The notes under the pieces were generated by a model, which was not told where the DNA came from, did not search any database, and was given only the letters and a program-made list of their open reading frames with translations. The translations under genes were made by a program, and so were the position numbers. A stretch of DNA of 64,000 nt. Origin: Bos javanicus. Lineage: Eukaryota > Chordata > Mammalia > Artiodactyla > Bovidae. This document shows positions 42,099-53,723 of the stretch, piece after piece. Each line of letters begins with the position of its first letter. Position 1 is the stretch's first letter. The stretch is from assembly GCF_032452875.1 (NCBI RefSeq), contig NC_083885.1, forward strand, positions 64,099,925-64,163,924, read 5' to 3'.

Positions 42099-42562
42099 TT
42101 TTGGATTTCATTGATTTTGGACTTTGGGGACTGCATTTTGGGGTGAACGGACCGGTTTTAATGATCTCTTGAGTTTTTGGTCTCACTGCCTGGAGAGTTT
42201 GACGGAGTCATAGACATGATGGTGGGAGCCAGATCAGTTTGACTCCTGTCTTCTTTCTGTTCTTGTGAGATGTCCTCAAAGGCTTTTCTAAAATCATCCG
42301 ATGGGCTAAGGTGTGAGAAGACCCGATTTCTAGTAGGCTTTTTGAAGAGTAGAAGTTGTACATCAATAGGAAAAAACAATGACACCTATCACTTTCGGAA
42401 TCCTTCCTTTTTCAAAACACCTTGGGAAGAAATCCCTGAACAAGTATGGCGTGAGTCAATCTACCTCAGCATAGTAATAGCCATGTAGGCAAAACCACGG
42501 CTATCACCTATTCCCTGTAGAAAAGTCTTAGAAGATACCAGACACTCTTTGACAAAAATGTG

Positions 42563-42568
42563 TTTATT
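42563..42568 (-). terminator. Poly(A) signal of gene 9
   Basis: AATAAA on the minus strand, matching 6785-6790. Confidence 0.65.
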
Positions 42569-42909
42569 TAAATTTAAATTCCACGGCAGAGCCTGGCCTC
42601 TGTGCCAGGAACATGCAGTTTTACATGAAGTCCCACCTAACAGGAAGGCAGTCAACAGTAGGCTCAGTTTCATGATGAAGTTCTGATAACTAATGAGACA
42701 TGCTTTCAGTAGAAGAATAACAAAAGAAAGCAAAAACTGATTGAAACAGGCTACACTAAAGTAGAAAACAAAATCCAAAGGGAACGATAAGCCATCACTC
42801 AAATATCCTCCTCATTCATGTAAATGGAAGCCCCTGGACCCAATATCCTCCGAAGCTCTTCCCATGTCATCCACCCTTTGTGTTACAGAAGTGACAAATC
42901 ATTGTGAAT

Positions 42910-43275
42910 TTCCTTCTTGGAGCAGAAACGACTTGGACCTGAGGGCAGGGTCCTGGGCCAGTGGTTCGGAATGGGTTTCCTGGTGGGATGTGAGAGACCC
43001 CAGGGAGCAGAAGGCAGGTGACACTCAGGGCACATGTAGAGCTCGGGCCCAGAGTGGGACCACTGAGCTTCCCACTGTGGTTGAAAGCTTTTTCACAGTG
43101 CTCACAGCAGAAAGGCTTCTCTTGGGTGTGGGTCCTCTGGTGACCATGCAGCGTGGAGTCGTGGGGGAACTTCTTGGGGCAGAGATCGCAGCCGTAGGGC
43201 TTCTCCCCAGTGGGTCTCCTAGTGAACACACACGTCCGGAGGCTGCATGAACCATTGGACATGGATGTTGCTTTT
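42910..43275 (-). pseudogene. Decayed zinc-finger exon remnant 3' of gene 9
   Basis: Reads CDLCPKKFPHDSTLHGHQRTH and CCEHCEKAFNHSGKL, then breaks frame. Unlike gene 3, the second Cys of finger 4 is present. Confidence 0.75.
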
Positions 43276-43468
43276 TTCTTTTTGTAATTTAAAGGGCCGT
43301 CTCTCTTTAATGCGGTTCCACAATAAGGGCCCATTACTTTGATAACCACGGGCTCAGCAGAAGGCTCAAAAGGATGTGTGTAAAAGACTGTTTCCAAAGG
43401 CTCCAGAGATGACCCCAACTCTGCTTCCTGCTTCCCCTGGACAATACTCCATCTCCTGGGTGGGGCGG

Positions 43469-43815
43469 CTACTTGGTCCAGCTGACCTTAGGAATGTCAT
43501 AGTGCTCCGTGAGCGTGTCCAGGTGCCTGTTGAAGTCCTCCACTCTCTGCTTGTGGGTTTTGGATGCTTTCTTCAGGATCCTCTCCATTTGTCGCTTCTC
43601 CTGCACCTTCTCAAAGGCCACCTGGGCTGGGGTCCGCTTCTCGAGGTGGCACCTCAGCTCCTCCTCCTGGTTCTTCTGGATTTTTCCCATCGTTTCCAGG
43701 AGTTTTGCCTTGTCTCTGTCCTTTTTCTTCTTCCGCTTGGTCACGCCAAGCTCTGTGACTCCTTTCAGCTTCAGGGGTCCTTTTGGACCTGCTCGTAGGC
43801 GTCCATGCTGCCCAT
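43469..43815 (-). pseudogene. FAM32A-like: Gene 9: FAM32A-like retrocopy with a one-base deletion
   Basis: The copy spans 347 nt instead of 348. A C is missing in the run that reads GGGTCCC in gene 3 (about 43778), so translation from ATG 43815 would stop after 14 codons (MGSMDAYEQVQKDP, then TGA). Downstream the original frame is open to the normal end, TEHYDIPKVSWTK. It has HLEKRTPAQ in the middle, closer to the parental family than the HLDKLTPAQ of genes 3 and 4. The deletion lies in a short homopolymer, within about 6 kb of a gap, so it may be an assembly error. Promoter and first exon are intact (44383-44468). Confidence 0.8.
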
Positions 43816-44382
43816 CTGTGGATTCGCATTTCTAAATGGACAAAAGTGGGGGTCAGTTTTTCTGAAATGGAAATTGGGACAATATCGTTCTCCTGTGTAA
43901 ATCCGAGAGTTCCCTCTGTGTGGATTAACAGCAATGAACACAGACGAACATCTCTGCTTAGCCCAGGGGGCCAGGGATCAGAAAGCCTTGAGGAATAAAT
44001 GCAGCACACCACACCACAGCATGGAGGGTGGCAACACCCTATAAATCAGGGTGATTTATAAACCTATAAATCAGATGGAGGCAGGCAGGGGGAACCTGAA
44101 AGACCTCTTATTTAAAATGTCTTTTCTGCAAGAGAAGGATCTGTGTTCCATTATAGTTCCCAAGTTCCATTTACATGTTTAAAGTCTGTGAGGAAGTTCT
44201 CTTCCTCACAGAGAGCTCAGCAGTCAACCGTAGTTAATATGGAGTTTAAGGGAGATCCACTGCTTTCACAAGATCTTTGAGCTGATGCAAGGTGAGTAGA
44301 AAACCCAGCCTTCTGAAACCCACCACCTCCTTCTGTATTGATTCCCAAACCTTCTCCTTAGACGTTCTCACTCATCACTTAC

Positions 44383-44468
44383 CTCCTAGGAGCCCTCTTG
44401 CTGTCAGGCTCCTCATGTCCGTGACTGGTTATCAGAATGTGTCTGGGGCTGAAACATCTCTATTTATA
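44383..44468 (-). promoter_or_regulatory. Gene 9 core promoter and first exon
   Basis: TATAAATA on the minus strand at 44461-44468; the exon ends at 44383 before GTAAGTGATGAG. The CRE-like site reads TGAGGTCA on the minus strand (44552-44559). Confidence 0.7.
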
Positions 44469-44663
44469 GAGAGCCGAGGGAAATGGCAAGGGTCCCTGCT
44501 TGTTACCCCATCAGCACAGCGATTGTGCAAGGGTGGTTCAAGCCATTTATATGACCTCATTTTAGATAATCCAATTTATCCACGGATCCAGTTTCACACG
44601 GACACTCCACCGGAAAAAAAACCACAATTTATCAAAGAGGCCTCCATGTTGGTTTTCTGGTAG

Positions 44664-44990
44664 ACTTCTCTGATAGCTCAGGTGGTAAAGAATCCACCTA
44701 CAATGCAGGAGATGCTGTAGTAATTCCTGGGTCAGGAAGATCTGCTGGAGAAGAGATACGCTACTCACTCCAGTATTCTTGGGCTTCCCTTGTGGCTCAG
44801 CTGGGAAAGAAGTAAAGTGAAAGTCTTTCAGTCATGTCCAACACTTTGTGACCCTGTGGATATACAGTCCATGGAATTCTACACGCCAGAAGATGAGTCG
44901 GTAGCTGTTCCCTTCTCCAAGGGATCTTCCCAACCCAGGTATCAAAGCCAGGTCTCCCGTATTGCAGGCAGATTCTTTACCACCAGGGAA
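44664..44990 (+). mobile_element. Two adjacent Bov-tA-type SINE fragments
   Basis: Direct copy of 8883-9212. Confidence 0.7.
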
Positions 44991-45115
44991 GTCCATGCAC
45001 TTTTTGGTAGTAAGATTGATTTTCCTGGTCTATCAAATACTTTTCTCATTTACCTGGAGAGTTGGAAGGAGTCAAAGCATAGGTATCTGAAAGTTTTACC
45101 TAGTTTGGTTAGTGG

Positions 45116-45287
45116 CGGAAGAAGAAAAAGGACATAGACAAGGCAAAACTCCTGGAAAATATGGGGAAAATCCGGAAGAACCAGGAGGAGGATCTGGGCG
45201 CCACCTTGATAAGCGGACCCCAGCCCAGGTGGCCTTTGAGAAGGTGCAGGAGAAGCAACAAATGGAGAGGATCCTGAAGAAAGCATC
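45116..45287 (+). pseudogene. FAM32A-like: Internal FAM32A fragment at the edge of spacer 1'
   Basis: Direct copy of 9339-9510, with the same boundaries and the same join to a SINE. Confidence 0.8.
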
Positions 45288-45298
45288 AGAAAGCATCA

Positions 45299-46480
45299 GA
45301 GAGTCGCTCAGTCATGTCCAACTCTTTGCAGCCCGGTGGACTGTAGCCTACCAGGGTCCTCCGTCCATGGCATTCCAGGCAAGAGTACTGGACTGGGTTG
45401 CCATTTCCTTCTCCAACAACTGTAGCGGTGGGGCAGACGTTTGTCCAATGGCTGACTCCCCCCACCTCCCACCCTGGACAATTAATGAGTGACAGCTTTT
45501 ATACATGGAGGGAGGGGGCTACAGGCGGAAACAGTGTAGTCAGCTCTGACAACCATCTTAAAAGTGGTCATCACTGGTATGATGAGTGTCATCTTGATTG
45601 TTGTAAATACAGTTAACTTTCAGTTCCAGGGTCCATTTCTTTTCATTTCTTGGGTCATTCTCAGAATCTCTCATGGTTTCCCAGGAGGCTCAGTGGTAAA
45701 GAATCCGCCTGCCAATGCAAGAGACATGGGTTTGCTCCCTCGGTTGGGAAGTTCCCCAAGAGAAGGGAATGGCAACCCACTGAAGTATTCTTGCCTGGAG
45801 AATCCCATGGATGGAGGAACCTGGTTGGCTACAGTCCATGGGGTCACAAAGAGCCACTTCACTTTGCAACTGCATGCACTGCAGCACGCCAGGCTTCCCT
45901 GTCCTTCACTATCCCCCAGGAGTTTGCTCAACCTCGTGTCCATTAATTTGGTGATGCCATCAAACCATCTCATCCTCTGTCGCCTCCTTCTATCTCAAAG
46001 GATGTTAACTTACAGGCCCAAGATGGAGGCAACTAATTCAAAGAAGCAATAACGACTATAAAGACTGAGTCTCTTCAGAAACAGGGGTATTAGAACCATT
46101 ATCGAAGAATCAACACAAGAAATTAATATGATGAAATATGAAGAAGACTTCAAAACAGTTAAGTAGTAGTTAAGAAAGTGGATAATAGGGCTTCCCCGGG
46201 GGCTCGGAGGTAAAGGCTGTGCCTGCCAATGAGAGGACACGAGTTCCATCCCTGACCCAAGAAGGTCACAGGGCTCCAGAGCATAGGCCGTGCGACACAA
46301 CCACCAAGCCTGGGAGCCGCCACTACTGAAGCCCAGAGCCCCGAGAGCCTGGGGTCCACACAAGAGAGGTCACTGCAGCGAGAAGCCTGTGCCCCGTGAC
46401 TGGAGAGGAGCCCTGTGCCCCGAGCAGCAACAAAGACCCAGCACAGCCGAAAACAAATGGAGTTAAAAATAAAATACATA
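45299..46480 (+). repeat. Spacer 1' left part: SINEs and unclassified segment
   Basis: Contains a SINE fragment (45299-45425), the unclassified segment (45426-45671), a Bov-tA SINE (45672-45865) and a CHR-type SINE (46188-46480), colinear with 9525-10715. No genes. Confidence 0.65.
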
Positions 46481-46754
46481 CCGAGGCTAGAAAACTGCTA
46501 TTGAGGAAACGTGGTGATGGAGTGAGATGCCGGGTGATAAAGCAACAGCCAGGCCTGTCCGTCTCAAAGAACCACTGATTGTGTGGAGATCGGAGGACAG
46601 CCTGAGGGTGTCGGGGGAAGGACTTTCCACACAGTGGAGGAAAACCCTAGAAACCAGACCGCAAAGCCCGTTGGGCTTGGTGTGGTCAGATGTGCCAAGT
46701 GGCTGTGGAGTGCAGGAGAAGGTAGAGTGTGTGAGGAGTGGTGCCCTCCGAGGG

Positions 46755-48475
46755 TGTGAGAAAGGATTTGGATTTGCCAAGGGAAGATTTCATGCAAGGA
46801 TGGGCACAATAAAGGACAGAAATGGTATGGACCCAAGAGAAGCAGAAGATATTAAGAAGAGGTGGCAAGAATATACAGAACTATACAAAAAAGATCTTCA
46901 CGACCCAGATAATCCCAAAGGTGTGATCACTCACCTAGAGCCAGACATCCTGGAATGTGAAGTCAAGTGGGCCTTAGGAAGAATCACTATGAACAAAGCT
47001 AGTGGAGGTGATGGAATTCCAGTTTAGCTATTTCAAATCCTCAGGCATGATGTTGTGAAACTGTTGCGCTCAATAAGTCAGCAAATTTGGAAAAGTCAGC
47101 AATGGCCGCAGGACTGGAAAAGGTCAGTTTTCATTCCAATCCCAAAGAAAGGCAATGCCAAAGAATGTTCAAACTACTGCACAATTGCACTCATCGCACA
47201 TGCTAGCATAGTAATGCTCAAAATTCTCCAAGCCACTCTTCAACAGTAAGTGAACCATGAACTTTCAGATGCTCAAGGTGGATTTAGAAAAGGCAGAGGA
47301 ACCAGAGATCAAATTGCCAACATCAATTGGATCATTGAATAAGCAAGAGCGTTCCAGAGAAACATCTACTTCTGCTTTATTGACTATGCCACAGGCTTAG
47401 ACTGTGTGGATCACAAGAAACTGTGGAAAATTGTTAGACAGGAATACCAGACTTCCTGAGCTGCCTCCTGAGAAATCTGTATGCAGGTCAGGAAGCAACA
47501 GTTAGAACTGGACTTGGAACAACGGACTGATTCCAAATTGGAAAGGAGTACGTCAAGGATGTATATTGTCACCCTGCTTATGTAATTTATATGCAGAATA
47601 CATCATGAGACAAGCTGGGCTGGATGAAACACAAGCTGGAATCAAGATTTGCAGGAGAAATATCAATAACCTCAGATACACAGATGACACCACCCTTCTG
47701 GCAGAAAGCGAAGAAGAACCAGAGTCCCTTGATGAAAGTGAAAGAGGAGAGTGAAAATCTTGGCTTAAAACTCAATATTCAGAAAACTAAGATCATGGCA
47801 TCCGGTCCCATCCCTTCATGGCAAACAGATGGGGAAACAGTGGAAAAAGTGAGATAATTTATTTTCGAGGCGGGGGAGCTCCAAACTCACTGCAGATGGT
47901 GACTGCAGCCATGAAATTAAAAGACTCTTGCTCCCTGGAAGAAAAGTTATGACCAAGCTAGACAGCATAGTAAACAACAGAGACATTACTTGGCCAACAA
48001 AGGTCCACCTAGTCAAAGCTATGGTTTTTCCAGTAGTCATGTATGGATGTGAGAGTTGGACTTAAAGAAAGCTGAGAGGCAAGAAATTGATGCTTTTGAA
48101 CCTTGGTGTTGGGGAAGACTCTTGAGTGTCCTTTGGACTGCAAGGAGATCCAACAAGTCCATCTTAAAGGAAATCAGTCCTGAATATTCATTGGAAAATA
48201 TTTGAGCTGAAGGAGAAACTCCAATACTTTGGCCACCTGATGCAAAGAACTGACTCATTTGAAAAGACCCTGATGCTGGGAAAGATTGAAGGCAGGAGAA
48301 GGATGACAGAGGATGAGATGGTTGGATGGCATCTCCGACTCAATGGATGTGAGTTTGAGTAAACTCCGGGAGCTGTTGGACAGGGTGGCCTGACGTGCTG
48401 CATTTCATGGGGTCTCAAAGAGTTGGACACGACTGAGCGACTGAACTGAACTGACCTGAACTGAACCCATAGATG
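46755..48475 (+). mobile_element. BovB LINE fragment in spacer 1'
   Basis: Direct copy of 10990-12722, with the same stop after GIPV and the same YTDD. It is broken by further small indels and has lost a duplicated GAGCTGCCTCCT unit present near 11700. Confidence 0.88.
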
Positions 48476-49134
48476 CAAGAAGTAGATGAATGGATTGACC
48501 AGGGTAAAGGGGGAGGGGGGCAGAGAATGGGGAGGGACTTTTCATGATTCACATTTTGTTCTTGGGGTGTTGAGCAAAGTTGGAAATAGACAACATTGAC
48601 AGTTGCACAACATTTTGAACAAACTTGGTGGAATGAGATTGTACACTTTATAAAAGAGTCAAAACTGTATGTTGTGTGTTTCATAACCATAACAAGTATG
48701 TGATCAGGAACTTGATTCTCTTTGGATCCTTTTGTGCATCCCTTCCTTGGAGCTAATAAATACCCTGGTGAGAACAAGGAAATGTTTTGGGTGGACAATC
48801 TTTGCTTAACATTTCCAACGTCACTATACTACATGGAATTCAGTGTTTAAATAGTCTTCCTCCTATTTTTTTTCCCCAGAAGAATCATGACTGAGAGCCT
48901 CGCCTGGTGGCTTGTCTTGACCGAATCATATAAAAACTGGCACTGCTGTTCATATCCATTTGAGGAGTCTCACACACTGCAAATTTCTTGAAAGTACAGC
49001 AAGGAACACCATAGTCCCAGACTACAGAAGTCAAAATCTAGGGAGCCATTCAGACATTTCAACCATTTTTTCCCATAAAGCTGGATGTCAGAATGATGGA
49101 TGGACTAATGACCATTCAATATGAAATATTGTAC
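48476..49134. other. Spacer 1' segment without recognisable genes
   Basis: Counterpart of 12723-13399; nothing supported. Confidence 0.4.
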
Positions 49135-49405
49135 CAATGAGAGAATGGTATTGGGTATGGGGTGAGGAATGTAGAGGAGATGGAAGGGTGGAATAAAATG
49201 AAACTAGTCTTGTTCATTTATCTTTTGCCCCCATTCTTCTGAACAGTGAATACATTGCTGAGGAAAGGTAGAGGAAATCCCTTTACTAGGGGTGAATTTG
49301 TCATGGGCTTCTAGAAGCATGTGCTCAACATTTTGCTAAAGTTCCTCAGTCACTATGGCTAAAGAATGTATTTTTGTGGGGTCATGGAATAGTCCCAAAC
49401 AGGCC
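49135..49405 (+). pseudogene. Decayed 5' part of a SCAN exon in spacer 1'
   Basis: Direct copy of 13400-13665 with a few additional small deletions. Confidence 0.6.
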
Positions 49406-49552
49406 ATAATCTGAACCACAAGTGTCTGTGCCACACCAAAGTGTACTTACTGAAAAGTCAGGCTGCAACCCCAAAAGTGGCACATGCCCTGCAGAACATA
49501 CAGGACTCTGATCTCATCCAAGATCTTTACATGCGGAATTTTAAAAAGGGTT

Positions 49553-50200
49553 GTTTAGTCACTGAGTTGTGTCCAACTCTCCTATTCCATGGCCCACCAG
49601 GTTCTTCTGTCCATTGAATTTTCCAGGCAAGAATACTGGAGTGGGTTGTCCATTTCCTTCTGCGAGAGATCTTCCCAACCCAGGGAGTGAACCCACGTCT
49701 CCTGCATTGGCAGGTAGACTTTTTACCACTGAGCCACCAGGGACGCATAGGCGAACCAAACTGGTTAAAACTCAGATACCTATGCTTTGACTCCTTCCAA
49801 CTCTCCAGGTAAATGAAAAAAGTATTTGCTAGACCAGAAAAAATCAATCTTAATGCCAAAGTGCACGGGCTTCCCTGGTGGTAAAGAATCTGCCTGCAAT
49901 GCGGGAGACCTGGCTTTGCTCCCAGGGTTCGGAAGATCCCTTGGAGATCGGCTACCCACTCCAGTCTTCTGGCTTGGAGAATTCCATGGACTGTATATCC
50001 ATGCGGTCACAAAGGGTCGGACATGACTGAAAGACTTTCACTTTACTTCTTTCCCAGCTGAGCCACAAGGGAAGCCCAAGAACACTGGAGTGGGTAGCCT
50101 ATCCCTTCTCCAGCAGATCTTCCTGACCCAGGAATTACTCTAGCGTCTCCTGCATTCCAAGAGGATTCTTTACGGACTGAGCTATCAGAGAAGTCTACCA
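49553..50200. mobile_element. Three Bov-tA-type SINE fragments at the arm start
   Basis: 49553-49750 (minus), then a plus and a minus fragment at 49866-50200; direct copies of 13815-14015 and 14130-14460. Confidence 0.65.
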
Positions 50201-50296
50201 GAAAACCAACATGGAGGCCTCTTTGATAAACTGTGTTTTTTTCTGGTGCAGTGTCCATGTGAAACTGGATCCATGGATAAATTGGATTATCTAAAA

Positions 50297-50471
50297 TGAC
50301 GTCATATTAATGGTTCAACCCGCCCTTACACAATCACTGTGCTGATGGGGTAACAAGCAGGACCCTTGCCATTTCCTCTGCCTCTCTATAAATAGAGATG
50401 TTTCAGCCCCAACACACTCTGATAGCCAGTCATCGACTTGAGGGGGCTGAGGGCAAGAGGGCTCAAAGGAG
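50297..50471 (+). promoter_or_regulatory. Gene 10 promoter with CRE and TATA box, and first exon
   Basis: TGACGTCA at 50297-50304, TATAAATA at 50387-50394, exon end at 50471 before GTAAGTGATGAG. Confidence 0.7.
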
Positions 50472-51034
50472 GTAAGTGATGAGTGAGAACATCTAAGGAG
50501 AAGGTTTTGGAATCAGTACAGAAGGAGGTGGTGGGTTTCGGAAGGCTGGGTTTTCTACTCACCTTGCATCAGCTCAGAGGCCTTGTGAAAGCAGTGGATC
50601 TCCCTTAAACTCCATATAAACTACGGTTGACTGCTGAGATCTCTGTGAGGGGGGAAGAACTGACTTGAAACATGTAAATGGAACTTGGGAACTATAATGG
50701 AACACAGATCCTTCCCTTGCATAAAAGACATTTTAAATAAGAGGTCTTTCAGGCACCCCCCTCCTGCCTCCATCGATGTATAGGTTTATAAATCACCCTG
50801 ATTTATAGGTGTTGCCACCCTCCATGCTGGGGTGGGGTGTGGCGCATTTATTCCACAAGGCTTTCTGAACCTTGACCCCTGGGCTAAGCAGACATGTTCG
50901 TCTGTGTTCATTTGTGTTAACCCGCAAAGAGAGAACCTCTCGGATCTACAGTAGAGAACGATATTGTCCCAATTTCCATTTCAGAAAACTGACCCACCCC
51001 TGACTTTTGTCCATTTAGAAATCCGAATCCAAAA

Positions 51035-51380
51035 ATGGGCAGCATGGACGCCTACGAGCAGGTCCAAAAGGGACCCCTGAAGCTGAAAGGAGTCACAGAG
51101 CTTGGTGTGACCAAGCGGAGAAGAAAAAGGACAGAGACAAGGCAAAACTCCTGGAAACGATGGGGAAAATCCAGAAGAACCAGGAGGAGGAGCTGAGGCG
51201 CCACCTCGACAAGCTGACCCCAGCCCAGGTGGCCTTTGAGAAGGTGCAGGAGAAGCGACAAATGGAGAGGATCCTGAAGAAAGCATCCAAAACCCACAAG
51301 CAGAGAGTGGAGGACTTCACAGACACCTGGACACGCTCACGGAGCACTATGACATTCCTAAAGTCAGCTGGACCAAGTAG
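51035..51380 (+). pseudogene. FAM32A-like: Gene 10: FAM32A-like retrocopy with two one-base deletions
   Basis: The copy spans 346 nt instead of 348. One A is missing in GCGGAGAAG (gene 4 has GCGGAAGAAG, about 51117) and one in CTTCACAGACACC (gene 4 has CTTCAACAG, about 51318). The first shifts the frame after about 28 codons and the second does not restore it. All other sequence matches gene 4 closely, and the final codons for IPKVSWTK are preserved. Both changes are single losses in short A runs, so an assembly error cannot be excluded. The 3'UTR, A-rich tract and finger remnant follow as in gene 4. Confidence 0.8.
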
Positions 51381-51582
51381 CCACCCCACCCAGGAGATGG
51401 AGTATTGTCCAGGGGAAGCAGGAAGCAGAGTTGGGGTCATCTCTGGAGCCTTTGGAAACATTCTTTTACACATATTCTGTTAAGGCTTCTGCTGAGCCCG
51501 TGCTTATCAAAGTAATGGGCCCTTATTCTGGAACCGCATAAAAGAGAGACGGCCCTTTAAATTACAAAATGAAAAAAGCGAC

Positions 51583-51965
51583 ATCCACGTCAAGTGGTTC
51601 ATGCAGCCTCCGGACCTGTGTGTTCACCAGGAGACCCACAGGGCGAGAAGCCCTACGGCTGTGATCTCTACCCCAAGAGGTTCCCTCACGACTCCACGCT
51701 GCACGCTCACCAGAGGACCCACACCCAAGAGAAGCCTTTCTGCTGTGAGCACTGTGAAAAAGCTTTCAACCACAGGGGGAGCCTCATGGTCACACTCTGG
51801 GCTCGAGCCCTACATGTGCCCTGAGTGTCACGTGCCTTCTGCTCCCTGGGGTCTCTCAAATCCCACCAGGAAACCCATTCCGAACCACTGGTCCAGGACC
51901 CTGCCCTCGGGTCCAAGAAGGAAATTCACAATGATTTGTCACTTCTGTAACACAAAGCGTGGATG
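51583..51965 (+). pseudogene. Decayed zinc-finger exon remnant 3' of gene 10
   Basis: Counterpart of 15845-16218: CDLYPKRFPHDSTLHAHQRTH, then CCEHCEKAFNHRGSL, then frame loss. Confidence 0.75.
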
Positions 51966-52265
51966 ACATGGGAAGAGCTTTGGAGGATATTTGGTCCAGG
52001 GGGTTCCATTTTTATGAATGAGGAGAATATTTGAGTGATGGCTTATCGTTCCCTTTGGATTTTGTTTTCTACTTTAGTGTAGCCTGTTTCAAAAAGTTTT
52101 TCTTTCTTTTGTTATTCTTTTACTGAAAGCATGTCTCATTAGTTATCAGTACTTCATCCTGAAACTGAGCCTACTGTTGACTGCCTTCCTGTTAGGCAGG
52201 ACTTCTCTGTAAACTTGCATGGTCCTGGCACAGAGGCCAAGCTCTCCAGTGGAATTTAAATTTCA

Positions 52266-52271
52266 AATAAA
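52266..52271 (+). terminator. Poly(A) signal of gene 10
   Basis: AATAAA, matching 16533-16538. Confidence 0.7.
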
Positions 52272-52754
52272 CACATTTCTGTCAAATGTGTCTGTGTAGT
52301 TTCTAAGACTTTTCTACAGGGAACAGGTGATGGCCGTGGTTTTGCCTACATGGCTGCTTTTATGCTGAGATAGATTCACTCACTCCATACTTGTTCAGGG
52401 ATTTCTTCCCAAGGTGTTTTGAAAAAGGAAGGCTTCCGAAAGTGATAGGTGTCATTCTTCTTTCCTCTTGGTGTACAACTTCTAGTCTTCAAAAAGGCTA
52501 CTTAGAAATCGGGTCTTCTCACACCTTAGCTCATCAGCTGCTTTTAGGAAAGCCTTTTAAGACTTATCTCACAAGAACAGAAAAGACGAGAGGAGTCTAA
52601 CCGATCTGGCTCCCAGCCAGATTCCAGTCATGTCTCTGACTCCGTCAAACCCTCCAGGCAGTGAGACCAAAAATTCTCGAGATCATTAAAACCAGTCCGT
52701 TCACCCCAAAATGCAGTCCCAAAAGTCAAAAATCAATCAAATCCAAAAGGAAAC

Positions 52755-52900
52755 CGAGGGATTTCCCTAGCGGTCCAGCGGGTGAGACTTAGCGCTCCCG
52801 CTGCAGGTGGCATGGTTTCCTTCCGCGGTCTGGGAACTGAGACCGCACCTGCCCCCGTGCTTGGCCAAAAACAGAACAACAACAAAAAAAATACACAGAA
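52755..52900 (+). mobile_element. CHR-2-type SINE upstream of gene 11 promoter
   Basis: Direct copy of 17025-17158, with a shorter A-rich tail containing AACAACAAC. Confidence 0.6.
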
Positions 52901-53039
52901 TCTGTCGCTAAATCACTATGGAGGCGTCTTTAGTAAATCGTGGTTTCTCCTGAGCGAGTTTCCAAGGGCAATCGAATCCCTGTGTTCAAGTAAAGTGGGA
53001 TTATCTAGAATGGTTTGCTCCGCCCCCAACGAATCCATG

Positions 53040-53167
53040 CGCCGATTGGGTAACAGGCCGAGAGGTTCGGCATTTCTTCCAGCTCCATAGAGAGACGCTT
53101 CTCCGCCGGCCGAGTTTGAGAGCAAGTCCCCAACTGAGGAGGACCGAGGCGAGAAGGCTTCAAGGAG
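53040..53167 (+). promoter_or_regulatory. Gene 11 TATA-less promoter and first exon
   Basis: Inverted CCAAT in CCGATTGGGTAAC near 53042; non-coding exon ending at 53167 before GTAATTGATGGG. Confidence 0.6.
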
Positions 53168-53723
53168 GTAATTGATGGGAAATGTGTAAAGAGAACGCTC
53201 GAAAGTCAGGGCACGTGGAAGTGGGTTTCAGTAAGTCCTGGCTTTCTGTTCACCTTGCATTCGCTCAGAGACCGTGTGAAATCCACCCATCTCCCTCCGG
53301 CCACACGTGAACTGTGGTTCATTTGTGGAATCTTCAGTGAGATGAGATTGTTTCCACACTCCATGGTGTCGTGTGGTGTGCTTCATTTTTCCAAGAAGGG
53401 CTTTTAAACACTGCCCTGTGAACAGTTTTGACCACACAGTTTCTTGTACTATAAGATGGATGTCGGAGGAATAACAGAATGGATTCTTGTCCCTGGTGTG
53501 AAATTCTGAGGGGGGAATAATGTCCAGTATTGGGATGAGGGATGGTAGGGTGGATGAAAATAAAAATATTTGGCTGCATTCGTTTATCTTTTTTCCCCCA
53601 TATTTCTGAATACTGAATCTATTACTGAGGAAAAGCAAAAGGAAATTCCTTCCATCGGGGTCAGTTGGGCACCCACTTCTAGACCATTTGCCCAGAGTCC
53701 TACTGAAAAGCTCTAAAGTCGGT

